Shown: positions 1-8,702 of the stretch, piece after piece
How the letters are laid out: each line of letters opens with the position of its first letter
Position numbering within the stretch: position 1 is the stretch's first letter
From: Azonexaceae bacterium s22
GTDB taxonomy: Bacteria > Pseudomonadota > Gammaproteobacteria > Burkholderiales > Rhodocyclaceae
NCBI GenBank assembly: GCA_016617495.1
Contig: WYCU01000010.1
Location: 1-64,000, forward strand
Direction of reading: 5' to 3'
Length of the DNA stretch: 64,000 bases
The notes under the pieces: model-generated
The model's input: only the letters and a program-made list of their open reading frames with translations
Told to the model about the DNA's origin: nothing
Database searches by the model: none
Program-made: the position numbers and the translations under genes

Positions 1-66
1 CCGTGAAACGAAACCGCGCCGATGATATTGCACACCTCGTGTGAGAAAGTAGGTCATCGCCAGGCT
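1..66 (+). rRNA. rrf: 5S ribosomal RNA, 3' part
   Basis: The first bases match the 3' half of a proteobacterial 5S rRNA: a GTGAAACGA stretch, then GCGCCGATGATA, and the terminal GTAGGTCATCGCCAGGC helix strand. The 5' half lies outside the window. A perfect terminator hairpin follows within 10 bases, as expected at the end of an rRNA operon. Confidence 0.9.
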
Positions 67-75
67 CCCCATTCC

Positions 76-110
76 AAAGCCCCCTCAGCTAATACCTGCA
101 GGGGGCTTTG
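76..110 (+). terminator. rRNA operon terminator
   Basis: A perfect 10-bp stem (AAAGCCCCCT at 76-85, AGGGGGCTTT at 100-109) encloses a 14-base loop and is followed by a short T-rich run. It lies directly behind the 5S gene. From here to about 307 I see no gene. Confidence 0.85.
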
Positions 111-307
111 TCGTTCAAACATCCAATCCATCCTCAGGCGCACTCCCCGTTGCTCAACAGAATTCGCCTTGGCAATCGAACTGAGCATAATCTGATTGCC
201 AGGCTCATAACCGGAAGCTCCTACGCAACCCAGAAATCACGCCTAAAGCCAATCAGTCAAAGTAGTGGTGAGCGCACCATCACCTCGTAATCCATGCTGT
301 CAAGTTG

Positions 308-1213
308 TTAGTCAGTTGGCCTGCCCGGAGCGGCCTGATACGACGTGGGGCTTGGCGGAAGATGGGTGTGAAGGAAGGCCAGCAGCGGCGCGATATTTTC
401 TTCGTCCAGATCGAAATGCTCGTGACTGCCCGGAATCAGCAGCAGTTCCAAAGGTATGCCATTACCGTTGGCGAAAATGCAGGTGGCATCGTCGGGCGGT
501 ACTGTGGTGTCGTCACGGCCATGAATGAGTAACACGGGGCAGGTCTGATGGCGAATGACATGACAGGGTGCAATGTCATCGAAGCGGTGTCCGATGACAT
601 GCTGAACGTAGTGCAGTATGTACGCGCCGAGTGGCCAATAGGGAATGCGTCTGCTCTTCAGCCAGCGGCGCATCATGCGCTCGGGGTGCGCAAATGCGGA
701 GATGCTGACCAGCGCACGAATGTCTTGCCGGTGTGACCCCGCAAGCAGTGCGGCGCCCGCGCCGACGGAGTGACCGATGACCGCAATCTGCAGGTAATTG
801 CCGGCCGGTCTGGTGCGTAACCAGTCGATGGCATGTTCGAGATCTTCGGCAAAACGAGGCAAGGAGGAAAAATCGTCGGGATCGCTACTGCCGTGGTTTC
901 TGGCCTCGATGAACAAGAGGGCATAGCCCGCCGCATGGAGCGGCGAGGCCAGGGGCAGCATGACTTCGGCATTGCCACCCCAGCCGTGCAGGATGACGAT
1001 GCATGGGGTGTCCGGCGTCGCTCCCGGAATATGCCAGCCATGCAGCCGCTTGTTGCGGCAGGTTGGAATGTGAACCCTGAACCAGGATAAGCCCGTAGGT
1101 GTCCGGGTGCTCGGCTGGCGCGGTGCTTCAAGGCTGCGCCGGATGGCGTGGTTCAGGCCGAGCCAGCCGAGCCCGATGCTCGCAATCAATACTGTTGCGG
1201 AAAGCACGTGCAT
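308..1213 (-). CDS. membrane-anchored alpha/beta hydrolase
   Basis: 301-residue hydrolase of unknown substrate. One N-terminal hydrophobic helix (residues about 4-20) should anchor it in the inner membrane. The catalytic parts are visible: oxyanion motif HGWGG (76-80), nucleophile elbow GHSVG with Ser149, an acid at Asp234/235 in HGRDDTTVP, and a late His266 in GSHEHF. It lies 3 bases beyond the TehA-like gene on the same strand, so the two are probably co-transcribed. The fold is clear; the reaction is not. Confidence 0.75.
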   Translation of the reverse strand: MHVLSATVLIASIGLGWLGLNHAIRRSLEAPRQPSTRTPTGLSWFRVHIPTCRNKRLHGWHIPGATPDTPCIVILHGWGGNAEVMLPLASPLHAAGYALLFIEARNHGSSDPDDFSSLPRFAEDLEHAIDWLRTRPAGNYLQIAVIGHSVGAGAALLAGSHRQDIRALVSISAFAHPERMMRRWLKSRRIPYWPLGAYILHYVQHVIGHRFDDIAPCHVIRHQTCPVLLIHGRDDTTVPPDDATCIFANGNGIPLELLLIPGSHEHFDLDEENIAPLLAFLHTHLPPSPTSYQAAPGRPTD

Positions 1214-1216
1214 CGC

Positions 1217-2179
1217 TCAATGGCCCGGGATACAGATTTCCCGTCGCACGACGGCGCGGGCGGTACGCCAGGTGAGCAGCGTGATCAGCGTACTCAGCAG
1301 GGCGAGCAGGCCGCTAGCGATCCAGAGATAGATTGCCTGGTTGCTCGTTTTGAACATCAGGAAGTTGGCGATCGTCATGGCCGCCATCGGGAAAGAATAG
1401 GCCCACCAAGAGAGAAAGAAGGGGAGGCGCCGGAAGCGGTTGATCTGGCTCAGTAACAGCAACGTGAACACCATGCCCACCGAATACAGAATGTGTCCGA
1501 AGGCATCAATGCCGCCGGTGAGGTTGATCCAGGAGACAAAGCCGACGGCCGGGGGAGCGATGAAGATGAACAGGGTAGGCAGAAGCCGTTCGGGGAGTGC
1601 CGGATGAAAGATCAGCCGGTAGAAGATGATAGCGGTCAAGATTGGCCAGAAAAACAGACCGAGACTGAAGAAGAACCAGGAAATGTCCGGCATGGCGTGG
1701 TGCACGCCGGCGATAGGAACGAGAATGTTGCCGACCACCGGAATGAACCAGGCGGGGTTCAAGTGGGCGATCTCATACTTTTCGTGATGCATCCACGAAG
1801 ACAACATGTAGAACGTAAAGCCCAGATGACCTAGCGTGCCGAGTGCCCAGAGCCAGAACGACAATTCACGCGCCGACGGGAGGTAGCCGACGGAAAGCAA
1901 TAACAGGCTGATGGAAAAGGTTGGCGCGAATGCTTGCTTGACCGGGTGGGTGAGCTCGGCACGGACTTCGCCCGGATACCGAAAGATTTTTGTCGCATAG
2001 ATGCCGATCAGCAATACGAACCACAGGCTGGTCAGGCCGAGCAGGAGCGAACTCAGGCAAAAGCCGGGATCGAAAAAATGTTCGGCGCGGTTCCAGGCAA
2101 TGCTCAGCCCAGAAAGGCCCATGACGGTGGCAAACCAGGAGACAGGGAAGTGTTTGAGACGTGATTCGGTATGTTCCAT
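1217..2179 (-). CDS. TehA/SLAC1-family (TDT) membrane carrier
   Basis: 320-residue integral membrane protein with about ten hydrophobic helices. The opening (HFPVSWFATVMGLSGLSIAW) is typical of the tellurite-resistance/dicarboxylate transporter family, which includes TehA and plant SLAC1 anion channels. The family moves small anions such as dicarboxylates, sulfite or tellurite-related ions; the ion here cannot be read from sequence. It sits upstream of the hydrolase gene and 36 bases downstream of a 53-residue membrane protein. Confidence 0.75.
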   Translation of the reverse strand: MEHTESRLKHFPVSWFATVMGLSGLSIAWNRAEHFFDPGFCLSSLLLGLTSLWFVLLIGIYATKIFRYPGEVRAELTHPVKQAFAPTFSISLLLLSVGYLPSARELSFWLWALGTLGHLGFTFYMLSSWMHHEKYEIAHLNPAWFIPVVGNILVPIAGVHHAMPDISWFFFSLGLFFWPILTAIIFYRLIFHPALPERLLPTLFIFIAPPAVGFVSWINLTGGIDAFGHILYSVGMVFTLLLLSQINRFRRLPFFLSWWAYSFPMAAMTIANFLMFKTSNQAIYLWIASGLLALLSTLITLLTWRTARAVVRREICIPGH

Positions 2180-2215
2180 GATGATTTCCGGAGCGATTGA
2201 ACAAGGTGGCCGGCC

Positions 2216-2377
2216 TTACGGTTTGTTTCCGGATGGCCGCGAAGGCAGGAAACCCAGAGTCAGGCGCAAGATGGCGACGCTGACGAAGGCGGCAAGTGCA
2301 ATCCAGCCGAGCGGCCAGTCAGGAAGGAAATAGGCGCCGGAGGCGGTCAGGATCAGGAAAAGCAGGACAAATAACAT
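2216..2377 (-). CDS. small membrane protein, 53 aa
   Basis: Short ORF translating to MLFVLLFLILTASGAYFLPD followed by a second hydrophobic segment (WIALAAFVSVAILRL) and a basic tail ending in SGNKP. An AAGGA ribosome site stands about 9 bases before the ATG. Two membrane helices in 53 residues, codon use like its neighbours, and the place just upstream of the TehA-like gene suggest a real gene, perhaps an accessory subunit. I do not recognise the family. Confidence 0.55.
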   Translation of the reverse strand: MLFVLLFLILTASGAYFLPDWPLGWIALAAFVSVAILRLTLGFLPSRPSGNKP

Positions 2378-2439
2378 GGGGCAATTTCCTTGTTGCCGGG
2401 TTCCGTCTGACGGGCATGGGCACCCGGGGAAAGCGATGA

Positions 2440-2474
2440 AAATGGGCCATTTTTGAAGGTCGACCGCGACAATT
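2440..2474 (-). repeat. interspersed repeat copy R1
   Basis: On the minus strand it reads ATTGTCGCGGTCGACC followed by TTCAAAAATGGCCCATTTTC. It lies in the 230-base gap between the DUF2141 gene and the 53-aa gene. It is one of eleven copies of a family found across the window. Confidence 0.8.
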
Positions 2475-2609
2475 GCTCAGGAGAAATGCTGCCAGTCACG
2501 AAGGTGCGGCGCAGAGAAATTGGCGGAAGGGATGGGACATGGTTGCAAGTTCCTTGTTGTCATTGGCGATGCGGGCCAAACGCGAGGCGCGGTTCGTAGA
2601 GAAACGACG

Positions 2610-3038
2610 TCAGTAAGCCAGGGTGAGTGGCAGCGGTCCAGTTTCCTTGCCGGTGAAATCGAAAGCGCTGTCGGAAAAGCGTGGTGGGCCGAGGACCTTG
2701 GGGTTGTTGGACAAGGCATAGCCCTCGACAGGAAACATCCCGAAACGCAGGTTCAGTTTGCCGTCGTCGTTTTCGTCATGGTAGGCCACGACGGCGTAGC
2801 GGCCGGGCGGTACATCGCGGAAGATCAGAGATACGCTGCCTGTCTCGGCCGGGTGGGCGACCCGCATGAAGGCGCGTTCTTCCTTGCGAAAGCTGTCCGG
2901 CGCGTTGTACAGCGCGGCACGGATGGTGCCGGTGCTGTCGCGCATGCCGACGACTTCGACCAGCAATTGCCCGTTTTCAGCCAGTGTGCTCAGGGGTAAA
3001 AGCAGGGCGAGGCGGAGCAGCTTAGGGGTGATGGTCAT
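2610..3038 (-). CDS. DUF2141 secreted/periplasmic protein
   Basis: 142 residues from the ATG at 3038. The N-terminus (TITPKLLRLALLLPLSTLA) is a signal peptide. The rest shows the DUF2141 beta-rich fold, with GTIRAALYN, VPPGRYAVVAYHDENDDGKL and the closing SDSAFDF region. The function of the family is unknown. The start lies inside the last 17 bases of the upstream NifX-like gene, so translation may be coupled. A GTG at 3074 is possible but its purine run sits too close. Confidence 0.75.
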   Translation of the reverse strand: MTITPKLLRLALLLPLSTLAENGQLLVEVVGMRDSTGTIRAALYNAPDSFRKEERAFMRVAHPAETGSVSLIFRDVPPGRYAVVAYHDENDDGKLNLRFGMFPVEGYALSNNPKVLGPPRFSDSAFDFTGKETGPLPLTLAY

Positions 3039-3384
3039 GGCAAGGGTTGTGATGAATGATCGAAAGGGTGACACGCTCCCCCGCTAGAAAGGCGTTGCCC
3101 GCACTATCCGGATCGTCCTCGGCCGTGAAGATGCTCTGGATGCCCCGTTCCCGCAGGCGAGGATAAAACCCGTTGTCGAGGCGCCCGGTAATCAGCGGAT
3201 TGATCCCGGCCAGCGTGGCAGCAGCGTCGTGGTGCTTGGCGTGGAAGGTTTGATTACGCGGCAGGGCAAGCAGGCGCTTGTCGGTTACCGGCCCCTGGGT
3301 AACGTCATCGATCCAGAAATTGCGGTATTTGCCGACGTGGGCGGTCACGTTTTTACGACTTTGAGTGCTGATGGCGATTTGCAT
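3022..3384 (-). CDS. NifX/NifB-C-terminal-like cofactor-binding protein
   Basis: 120 residues with the dinitrogenase FeMo-cofactor domain fold. It opens IAISTQSRKNVTAHVGKYRNFW and continues with NPLITGRLDNGF and a C-terminal RERGIQSIF segment. The family binds iron-sulfur or FeMo-cofactor precursors (NifX, NafY, VnfX). The C-terminal CHDHH run could bind metal, but this is inference. It overlaps the DUF2141 gene by 17 bases. A GGAAG ribosome site precedes the ATG. Confidence 0.7.
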   Translation of the reverse strand: MQIAISTQSRKNVTAHVGKYRNFWIDDVTQGPVTDKRLLALPRNQTFHAKHHDAAATLAGINPLITGRLDNGFYPRLRERGIQSIFTAEDDPDSAGNAFLAGERVTLSIIHHNPCHDHHP

Positions 3385-3640
3385 GAGCTTCCCGAAAAGG
3401 CGAGGGTGTTGTTGGTGTTGCGCGAAACGCCTGGACCGGGACTGAGCGACGCTGGCTTAGGGCATTCTCCACGTGTCCCGGGCATTGTATATCAGCATTT
3501 GCTTATCAATTGTCGTGCCAGCGGACAATGGCCGATAAATCGATGTCACTCATCGAAATATCGGTAATGCGACGGCCTAACCGCGACGGGTGGCTACCGG
3601 TATGTCAGTGACACAGCAGTTATTGGCAGTAGCTTTCTGC

Positions 3641-4432
3641 TTAATAGTCCAGCAGGCGCTCGACGAATTGTGCGGTGGCGGCGATGACCGCCTCCGGCTG
3701 GTCCTTGTGAGGCGAATGGCGGCAATCGGCGAGTTTGACCAGATCGACATCGGCTGCCTGGCTGGCGATGCGGTCGATTTGCTCCATGGTTGCGTATTCG
3801 TCGTCCTCGCCTTGAATGGCGAGTATCGGGCAGGGGATTGTGGGCAGGTAAGATTCGATGTTCCAGGCGCGGAAAGCCGGATCGAGCCAGATTTCATACC
3901 AGCCGCGAAACGTCCGCTCGGCATCGAGATGATAACGGGCCAATTTTCTGGGCATGTCCGTCTGTTGCCAGATCGTTACGGCATCGCAAATGCCGGACAG
4001 GGTGATGTCTTCGACCATGACGTGCGGAGCGACGACGATGATGCCTTCCGGGGCGCGTGACTGACCGCCAGCGTGAATCAGGGCGATGGAGCCGCCATCG
4101 CTATGGCCGAAAAGGATGTAACGGTCGACGGCGAGTTTGTCGAGAAACTCCGGGAGCGCTTGCAGCGCCTCGCGGTGCATGTAATCAACCGCGCGTGGTG
4201 CGTCCAGCGGCGTCGAGCGGCCAAAGCCATAGCGGGAGTAGACGATGGCTTCGCAGCCGGTAGCATCGGCCACTTGTTGCGGAAAGTCGCGCCACATGGC
4301 GATGGAGCCCAGCCCTTCGTGCAGAAAGACGATGGGTGGCGCGTCGTTGCGCGGGTGGGCCGAGGGCAGTCGGACGTATTCGAGTTGGCGTTGCTGAACG
4401 GTAACGGTGTGCACAGAGGGCTCCGAGGGCAA
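3641..4432 (-). CDS. alpha/beta hydrolase
   Basis: 263-residue soluble hydrolase without a signal peptide. Oxyanion motif FLHEGLGS (37-43), nucleophile elbow GHSDGGS with Ser111, acid at Asp210/211 in QGEDDEYAT, and His239 in CRHSPHKDQP. The EGLGS oxyanion loop and the closing PHKDQPE resemble 2-hydroxymuconate-semialdehyde-hydrolase-like enzymes, but the substrate is unknown. It lies 80 bases behind nifM on the same strand and could be the last gene of the nifV operon. Confidence 0.7.
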   Translation of the reverse strand: MPSEPSVHTVTVQQRQLEYVRLPSAHPRNDAPPIVFLHEGLGSIAMWRDFPQQVADATGCEAIVYSRYGFGRSTPLDAPRAVDYMHREALQALPEFLDKLAVDRYILFGHSDGGSIALIHAGGQSRAPEGIIVVAPHVMVEDITLSGICDAVTIWQQTDMPRKLARYHLDAERTFRGWYEIWLDPAFRAWNIESYLPTIPCPILAIQGEDDEYATMEQIDRIASQAADVDLVKLADCRHSPHKDQPEAVIAATAQFVERLLDY

Positions 4433-4512
4433 GGGTGCGCGGCCGCGCCGGCGTTCGGAGCGATTATAGGGGGCCGTTTACGTGCCCGGTAGGCCCGGTG
4501 TGGGCCGCGTCG

Positions 4513-5349
4513 CTATGCCGCCTGCGAAAGGCGGACGGCCGGCAGCGACTTGATCCAGTCGCGTTGCGCTTCCCGCCGACGTTTGTCGTTCAGGCGTTCG
4601 ACGATGCGGTCGCAGACTTCGGTAAAGGGCAGCATGCCGCTGGGCAGGATTTCGTCGCAGCGCAGGATATGCAGGCCAATCGGAGATTCGAGTACAGGGC
4701 TGATTTCGTCGACCTCAAGCGCGAATGCTGCCGGTTCGAGTTCGGGGTAGAGCTGATCGCGTTTGACCAGGCCCAGAACACCGCCGTCCATGGCGGTTGG
4801 GCACTGCGAATGCCGTAGTGCCGCCTGGGCAAACTGCTCGCGATCCTTCAGCGTGGTGCGCAGGGATTCCAAGGTGGCGAGCGCCTTGGCCTTTTCCTTG
4901 GCATTGTTGAAGGTGATGAGAATGTGCCGCAGGCGCCGTGCCGGAGGCCGGTCAAAGGCTTCCGGGTGCAGTCGGTAGTAGATTTCCGCATCGACCGGGC
5001 TGACGTCGGCCACGGACGCGGCCACCCGCTCCAGTACGGCCTCAATCCGTAAATCCTGCGCCACCGAGGCGGCCAGGTCGTCTTCGCTCAGGCACCTGCG
5101 CTCCAGATCGCGCGCCAGCTCGGCGTGACTTTCGTAGCGCTTGCGGATTTCGTCGAGCCGGGCATTCAAGGTGGCTTCGGGAACCATCACGCTCGCCGCG
5201 TCGGGGCTGGCCAGAATGCGCTGTTCGATGCCGTTCTGGCGCCGTGCCACTTCGGCAAGCCGACTGCGCTCAGGTTCGGAAAGCGCTTCGGGGGCTTTCT
5301 GGAACAGTTCCCAGGCGAGTTTCAGTTCGAGGTAGCCGTACTGCTGCAT
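4513..5349 (-). CDS. nifM: NifM, peptidyl-prolyl isomerase for Fe protein maturation
   Basis: 278 residues. NifM is a parvulin-type prolyl cis-trans isomerase needed to mature the Fe protein NifH. The helical N-terminal half (1-120) is followed by a PpiC domain at about 139-240, with RHILITFNN and LGLVKRDQLYPELEPAAF and the late GLHILRCDEILP strand. Length and architecture match Azotobacter/Klebsiella NifM. It follows nifZ after only 4 bases at the end of the nifV-P-W-Z-M run. Confidence 0.9.
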   Translation of the reverse strand: MQQYGYLELKLAWELFQKAPEALSEPERSRLAEVARRQNGIEQRILASPDAASVMVPEATLNARLDEIRKRYESHAELARDLERRCLSEDDLAASVAQDLRIEAVLERVAASVADVSPVDAEIYYRLHPEAFDRPPARRLRHILITFNNAKEKAKALATLESLRTTLKDREQFAQAALRHSQCPTAMDGGVLGLVKRDQLYPELEPAAFALEVDEISPVLESPIGLHILRCDEILPSGMLPFTEVCDRIVERLNDKRRREAQRDWIKSLPAVRLSQAA

Positions 5350-5353
5350 GCTG

Positions 5354-5812
5354 TCATTCCTTGGTGTCGAGGGCTTCCAGGAGCGATTCCGGAATCTGGA
5401 GCAGGCGTCCCGGCAGGTTCTCGAAATGGATGTGGTAAGTCACTTCCGAATCGGCATTGCGGACGACCTTGATGACTTCGCCGGGGCCATGCAAGGGCAC
5501 CAGCACCTCGCCATTGACCGCCAGTTGCTTGGCCGCCCGCACCTTTTCGCGAAACTCGAAGCGGGAGGGCGTCCACGGATCGTCTGCACCGATCAGTTCT
5601 TCCTCGCGGCAACCGACGATCTTGCCTTCGTCAAGGAAATTGACAGAGTAGATGATCTGATCCTGAAGGAAGGTGCCGACATCCACCACGTAGCCGATGC
5701 TGCCTCGTCGAACGAGGAAGGCGCCGGGGTCGAGACCAGGATAGGTGCCGTCATTGCGGACGTTACGGACGACGCGGACGGCTTCGCCGTAGTCCCAGCG
5801 GGCGTTCATCAT
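5354..5812 (-). CDS. nifZ: NifZ, P-cluster maturation factor
   Basis: 152 residues. NifZ helps form the second P-cluster pair of the MoFe protein. The sequence carries the family signature twice: WDYGEAVRVVRNVRNDGTYP with LVRRGSIGYVVDVGTFLQDQ near the N-terminus, and GEVIKVVRNADSEVTYHIHF near the C-terminus. The reading frame is open further upstream, but ATGATG at 5812 overlaps the nifW stop (ATGA), a normal coupled start. The alternative start is the second ATG at 5809. Confidence 0.9.
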   Translation of the reverse strand: MMNARWDYGEAVRVVRNVRNDGTYPGLDPGAFLVRRGSIGYVVDVGTFLQDQIIYSVNFLDEGKIVGCREEELIGADDPWTPSRFEFREKVRAAKQLAVNGEVLVPLHGPGEVIKVVRNADSEVTYHIHFENLPGRLLQIPESLLEALDTKE

Positions 5813-6150
5813 TCGCGGAAGACCTTGTCGAGGGACACGAAGGAACTCATGCCGCCGCCCGGTTGGGCCTGATTCTGGAATACGGCGAAGACCTTTTCGG
5901 TCAGCGAGTTCGAGGTCACGAAATCCTGGTAGGCGCGTTCCAGCCACAGGCGGTAGATGCCGCGCTGCTGCTCCTCCTCCGGCGGCAGATTGGGCGCCTG
6001 CTTGGCCAGGTAGTCATGAAAGCGCTGCAGGATGTGCAGACGATTCACATGCACCACGGCGGGGTCGTAGGGGACCTCGAAGAAATCGAGGAAATCCTCG
6101 GCGGAAACCAGTTCCTCCAGGGCTTCGGCAAGGGTCAGGGTATCTTCCAT
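5809..6150 (-). CDS. nifW: NifW, nitrogenase-stabilising protein
   Basis: 113 residues. NifW interacts with the MoFe protein and is thought to protect it against oxygen. Conserved family features: LEELVSAEDFLDFFEVPYDP at the N-terminus, HVNRLHILQRF in the middle, and YQDFVTSNSLTEKVFAVF near the end. Length is typical. It overlaps nifZ by 4 bases and follows the TPR-like gene after 10 bases. Confidence 0.9.
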   Translation of the reverse strand: MEDTLTLAEALEELVSAEDFLDFFEVPYDPAVVHVNRLHILQRFHDYLAKQAPNLPPEEEQQRGIYRLWLERAYQDFVTSNSLTEKVFAVFQNQAQPGGGMSSFVSLDKVFRE

Positions 6151-6160
6151 GAGGTTCTCC

Positions 6161-6694
6161 TCAAGCAGCGGCTAGGGTTAAGGGGGTTTCTTCGGTGGTG
6201 TCGGACTGGAACTCGTCGACAACCTCCAGCAATTTGGCGGCGCCCAGATGGTCGTGGCTGTCCAGGGAAGCCAGCAGGATCAGGCGGTCTCGGGATTCGG
6301 CGATGCGCCCCTGGCGCAGCAACACCACGCTTTCGGCCTTGACGGCGAGGAGGTAGAAGCGCAACAGGCCAAAGGAGATGGCCGCCGCGGCGCCCAGTCG
6401 ATTCTCATCGAGCAGACGCCAGTCGGCCGGAATGCCGAGGTGGCGGGCGGCTACCCGCTTGGCGTGTTCGGCGACGATGAGCACTTCATCGAGGCGGTGG
6501 CGGTAGAAATAGTAGCGATACAGCGCGACGAGCACGGTCAGATGTTCCGGCGCGATCAGATGCGCCCGTAGCAAGGCACATTCAGCGGCGGGGTCGGCAT
6601 AATTGCTCGCCGCTTCGGCGATCAGTCGCTCCGCTTCGGCGGGCAGCGGCTCTTCGAAGTAGAGCTTGCAGTCGGAAAAATCGAGCAGGTCCAT
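6161..6694 (-). CDS. TPR-like nif-associated protein
   Basis: 177-residue, mostly helical, acidic protein with repeated helix pairs typical of tetratricopeptide-like folds (VALYRYYFYRHRLDEVLIVAEHA; GLLRFYLLAVKAESVVLLRQ). It has no signal peptide and only two cysteines, so a metal role is unlikely. It lies between nifP and nifW and shares their operon, so it should be made under nitrogen-fixing conditions. A scaffold or chaperone role in nitrogenase assembly is inference. Confidence 0.6.
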   Translation of the reverse strand: MDLLDFSDCKLYFEEPLPAEAERLIAEAASNYADPAAECALLRAHLIAPEHLTVLVALYRYYFYRHRLDEVLIVAEHAKRVAARHLGIPADWRLLDENRLGAAAAISFGLLRFYLLAVKAESVVLLRQGRIAESRDRLILLASLDSHDHLGAAKLLEVVDEFQSDTTEETPLTLAAA

Positions 6695-6701
6695 GGCAGC
6701 C

Positions 6702-7478
6702 TCAGTGCATCGCCTCGTGCTCGCAGCACAAGTCGCCCGCAGTACAGGTTTGGCATTGCCCGCTGTGATCGGGCGGCGGCGGTTCGTTGCGTACGGCCGC
6801 CAGTTCCTTTTCCAGCGTCTCGATACGTTCGATGAGGCAGGCGATGGATTTGGCCACCGGGTCCGGCATCAGGTGGTGGTCCAGGCTGATGCCGTTGGCC
6901 GGGCGCAGCGAGCCCGCGCGGGTGTCGACAATGCGTCCGGGCACGCCGACCACCGTGCGGTCAGCCGGAACATCCTTCACCACCACCGAATTCGCACCGA
7001 CGCGGACCCGCTCGCCAATCACGATGGGGCCGAGGATCTTGGCGCCGGCGCCGACAACCACCCCGTCGGCCAGAGTCGGATGGCGCTTGCCCTTGTTCCA
7101 CGAGGTACCGCCGAGCGTGACGCCGTGGTAAAGCGTGACATCGTTGCCGATCTCGGCAGTTTCGCCGATGACCACGCAGGCGCCATGGTCGATGAAGAAG
7201 CGGCGGCCGATGGTTGCCCCGGGGTGGATGTCCACGTTGGTCAGCGTACGGCCGAGAAACGAGAGAAAACGTGCCGGAAAGCGCCAACCGCTATGCCACA
7301 GCCGGTGCGAAAGGCGATGGACGAGAATGGCATGGACGCCCGGGTAAGTGGTCATGACCTCGAACGTCGAGCGGGCCGCTGGGTCGCGGTCGAAGACGCA
7401 GGCGAGGTCTTCCTTGAGGGTGGCCCAGAGCCCCGGTGCGGCGGTGAGGGTTGCAGTCATGGGAATGGCTTCAGACAT
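6702..7478 (-). CDS. nifP: NifP, serine O-acetyltransferase (CysE type)
   Basis: 258 residues. It acetylates serine for cysteine synthesis, feeding sulfur to NifS/NifB during nitrogen fixation. The left-handed beta-helix is clear from residue about 84: [37 protein letters not shown] and [20 protein letters not shown]. The tail is unusual, with a CQTC...CCEHE cysteine/histidine cluster. The start at 7478 overlaps nifV by 8 bases. An alternative start is the ATG at 7460. Confidence 0.88.
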   Translation of the reverse strand: MSEAIPMTATLTAAPGLWATLKEDLACVFDRDPAARSTFEVMTTYPGVHAILVHRLSHRLWHSGWRFPARFLSFLGRTLTNVDIHPGATIGRRFFIDHGACVVIGETAEIGNDVTLYHGVTLGGTSWNKGKRHPTLADGVVVGAGAKILGPIVIGERVRVGANSVVVKDVPADRTVVGVPGRIVDTRAGSLRPANGISLDHHLMPDPVAKSIACLIERIETLEKELAAVRNEPPPPDHSGQCQTCTAGDLCCEHEAMH

Positions 7479-8610
7479 GGGTTGGGCTCCGGAGGGTAGC
7501 CAGCAAAGCCCGCAGATCGCTTGCTTCCGGCGGGCGCTTGTAGGTGGCGACAAATTGCCGGACATGCGGCAGCAGGGCGGTGGCCTCGGCTTCGCCCAGC
7601 GGGAAACCCATGCCGGCGAAAACCACCTGGACGGCGCGGGAGCCGGAATGCTTGCCGAGAACGATGCGATGCGATTGACCGACTTCGCGCGGGTCGAATC
7701 CCTGGTAATTGTCCGGATGCTTGAGCAGGCCATCGACGTGGATGCCTGCTTCGTGCGTGAATACACCGGCACCGACCACGCTCTTTTGCCAGGGCACGGC
7801 CCGGCCCGAGGCGCGGGCAACTTCGCTGGACAGTGCGAGGAAACCTTTCAGGTCGATACCGGTTTCGATGTGGTGCAGCTTGCGCAGACCGAGCACCACC
7901 TCTTCCAGCGGGGCGTTGCCGGCGCGCTCGCCGAGGCCGTTCACCGTCGTATTCACGTGCGTTGCCCCGGCCTTGCAGGCAGCGAGGGTATTGGCCGTGG
8001 CCAGGCCCATGTCGTCATGGGCATGCATTTCGATGTCGAGCCCGGTATGCCGGCGCAATTCGGCAATACGCTCGTAGGTCGTGAAGGGTTCAAGAATGCC
8101 CAGGGTGTCGGCGAAGCGCAGGCGGCTGGCGCCCGCACGCTCGGCGGTTTCGGCAATGGCGAAGAGGAAGTCCGGGTCGGAACGGGAAGCATCCTCGCAA
8201 CCGACGCCGACCTCGAAGCCGAGATCGCGTGCGCTGGCGATGTGACGCGGCAGCTCGCGCAGCAGCCAAGCACGGTCCTGCTTCAGCTTGTAGGCCAGGT
8301 GCTGGTCGGAAGCCGGCACCGAAATGTCGATCAGGTGGGCGCCCAGTCCGGCGCAGGCGGCGATATCCGAGGCATGCATGCGGCTCCAGACCATGAGGCG
8401 CGGGGGCAGGGCGAGTGCGGCGACAGCGCGGATGGAGTCGCGCTCTTCTTCGCCCATCGCCGGAATGCCGACTTCCAGCTCCGGTACGCCAATGGCCGCA
8501 AGCTGGCGCGCGATGGCGAGCTTTTCATCGAGCGAAAACGCCACGCCCGCCGACTGCTCGCCGTCGCGAAGCGTCGTGTCGTTGATTGTGACGAAAGCGG
8601 ATGAATGCAT
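7471..8610 (-). CDS. nifV: NifV, homocitrate synthase
   Basis: 379 residues. It condenses acetyl-CoA and 2-oxoglutarate to homocitrate, the organic ligand of FeMo-cofactor. The alpha-isopropylmalate/homocitrate-synthase TIM barrel starts with [17 protein letters not shown]. The metal-binding motif [20 protein letters not shown] and the glycine motif [20 protein letters not shown] are intact. First gene after a sigma-54 promoter, with a GGAGG ribosome site before ATG 8610. Confidence 0.95.
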   Translation of the reverse strand: MHSSAFVTINDTTLRDGEQSAGVAFSLDEKLAIARQLAAIGVPELEVGIPAMGEEERDSIRAVAALALPPRLMVWSRMHASDIAACAGLGAHLIDISVPASDQHLAYKLKQDRAWLLRELPRHIASARDLGFEVGVGCEDASRSDPDFLFAIAETAERAGASRLRFADTLGILEPFTTYERIAELRRHTGLDIEMHAHDDMGLATANTLAACKAGATHVNTTVNGLGERAGNAPLEEVVLGLRKLHHIETGIDLKGFLALSSEVARASGRAVPWQKSVVGAGVFTHEAGIHVDGLLKHPDNYQGFDPREVGQSHRIVLGKHSGSRAVQVVFAGMGFPLGEAEATALLPHVRQFVATYKRPPEASDLRALLATLRSPTHV

Positions 8611-8635
8611 GACGACCTCCTGTGCTTAGACATAA

Positions 8636-8650
8636 GCAAAGGCGGTGCCA
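8636..8650 (-). promoter_or_regulatory. sigma-54 promoter of nifV operon
   Basis: Minus strand reads TGGCACCGCCTTTGC, with the GG-N10-GC spacing of -24/-12 promoters. It lies about 26 bases upstream of the nifV start codon. Confidence 0.88.
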
Positions 8651-8702
8651 GTATTCAATCTATTGGAAAATCAATGTTTTATGGCGAGCTTGCCGGCGAT
8701 TG

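Noticed and set aside
3506-3527. Candidate sigma-54 promoter TGGCACGACAATTGA with an overlapping TGT...ACA before the NifX-like gene at 3.0 kb
   Set aside because: The -12 block ends GA instead of GC, and the TGT/ACA spacing is 11, not 10, and overlaps the -24 element.
7479-7820. Extended N-terminus of the NifP frame
   Set aside because: It is an out-of-frame reading of nifV; CysE homology starts only after 7478.
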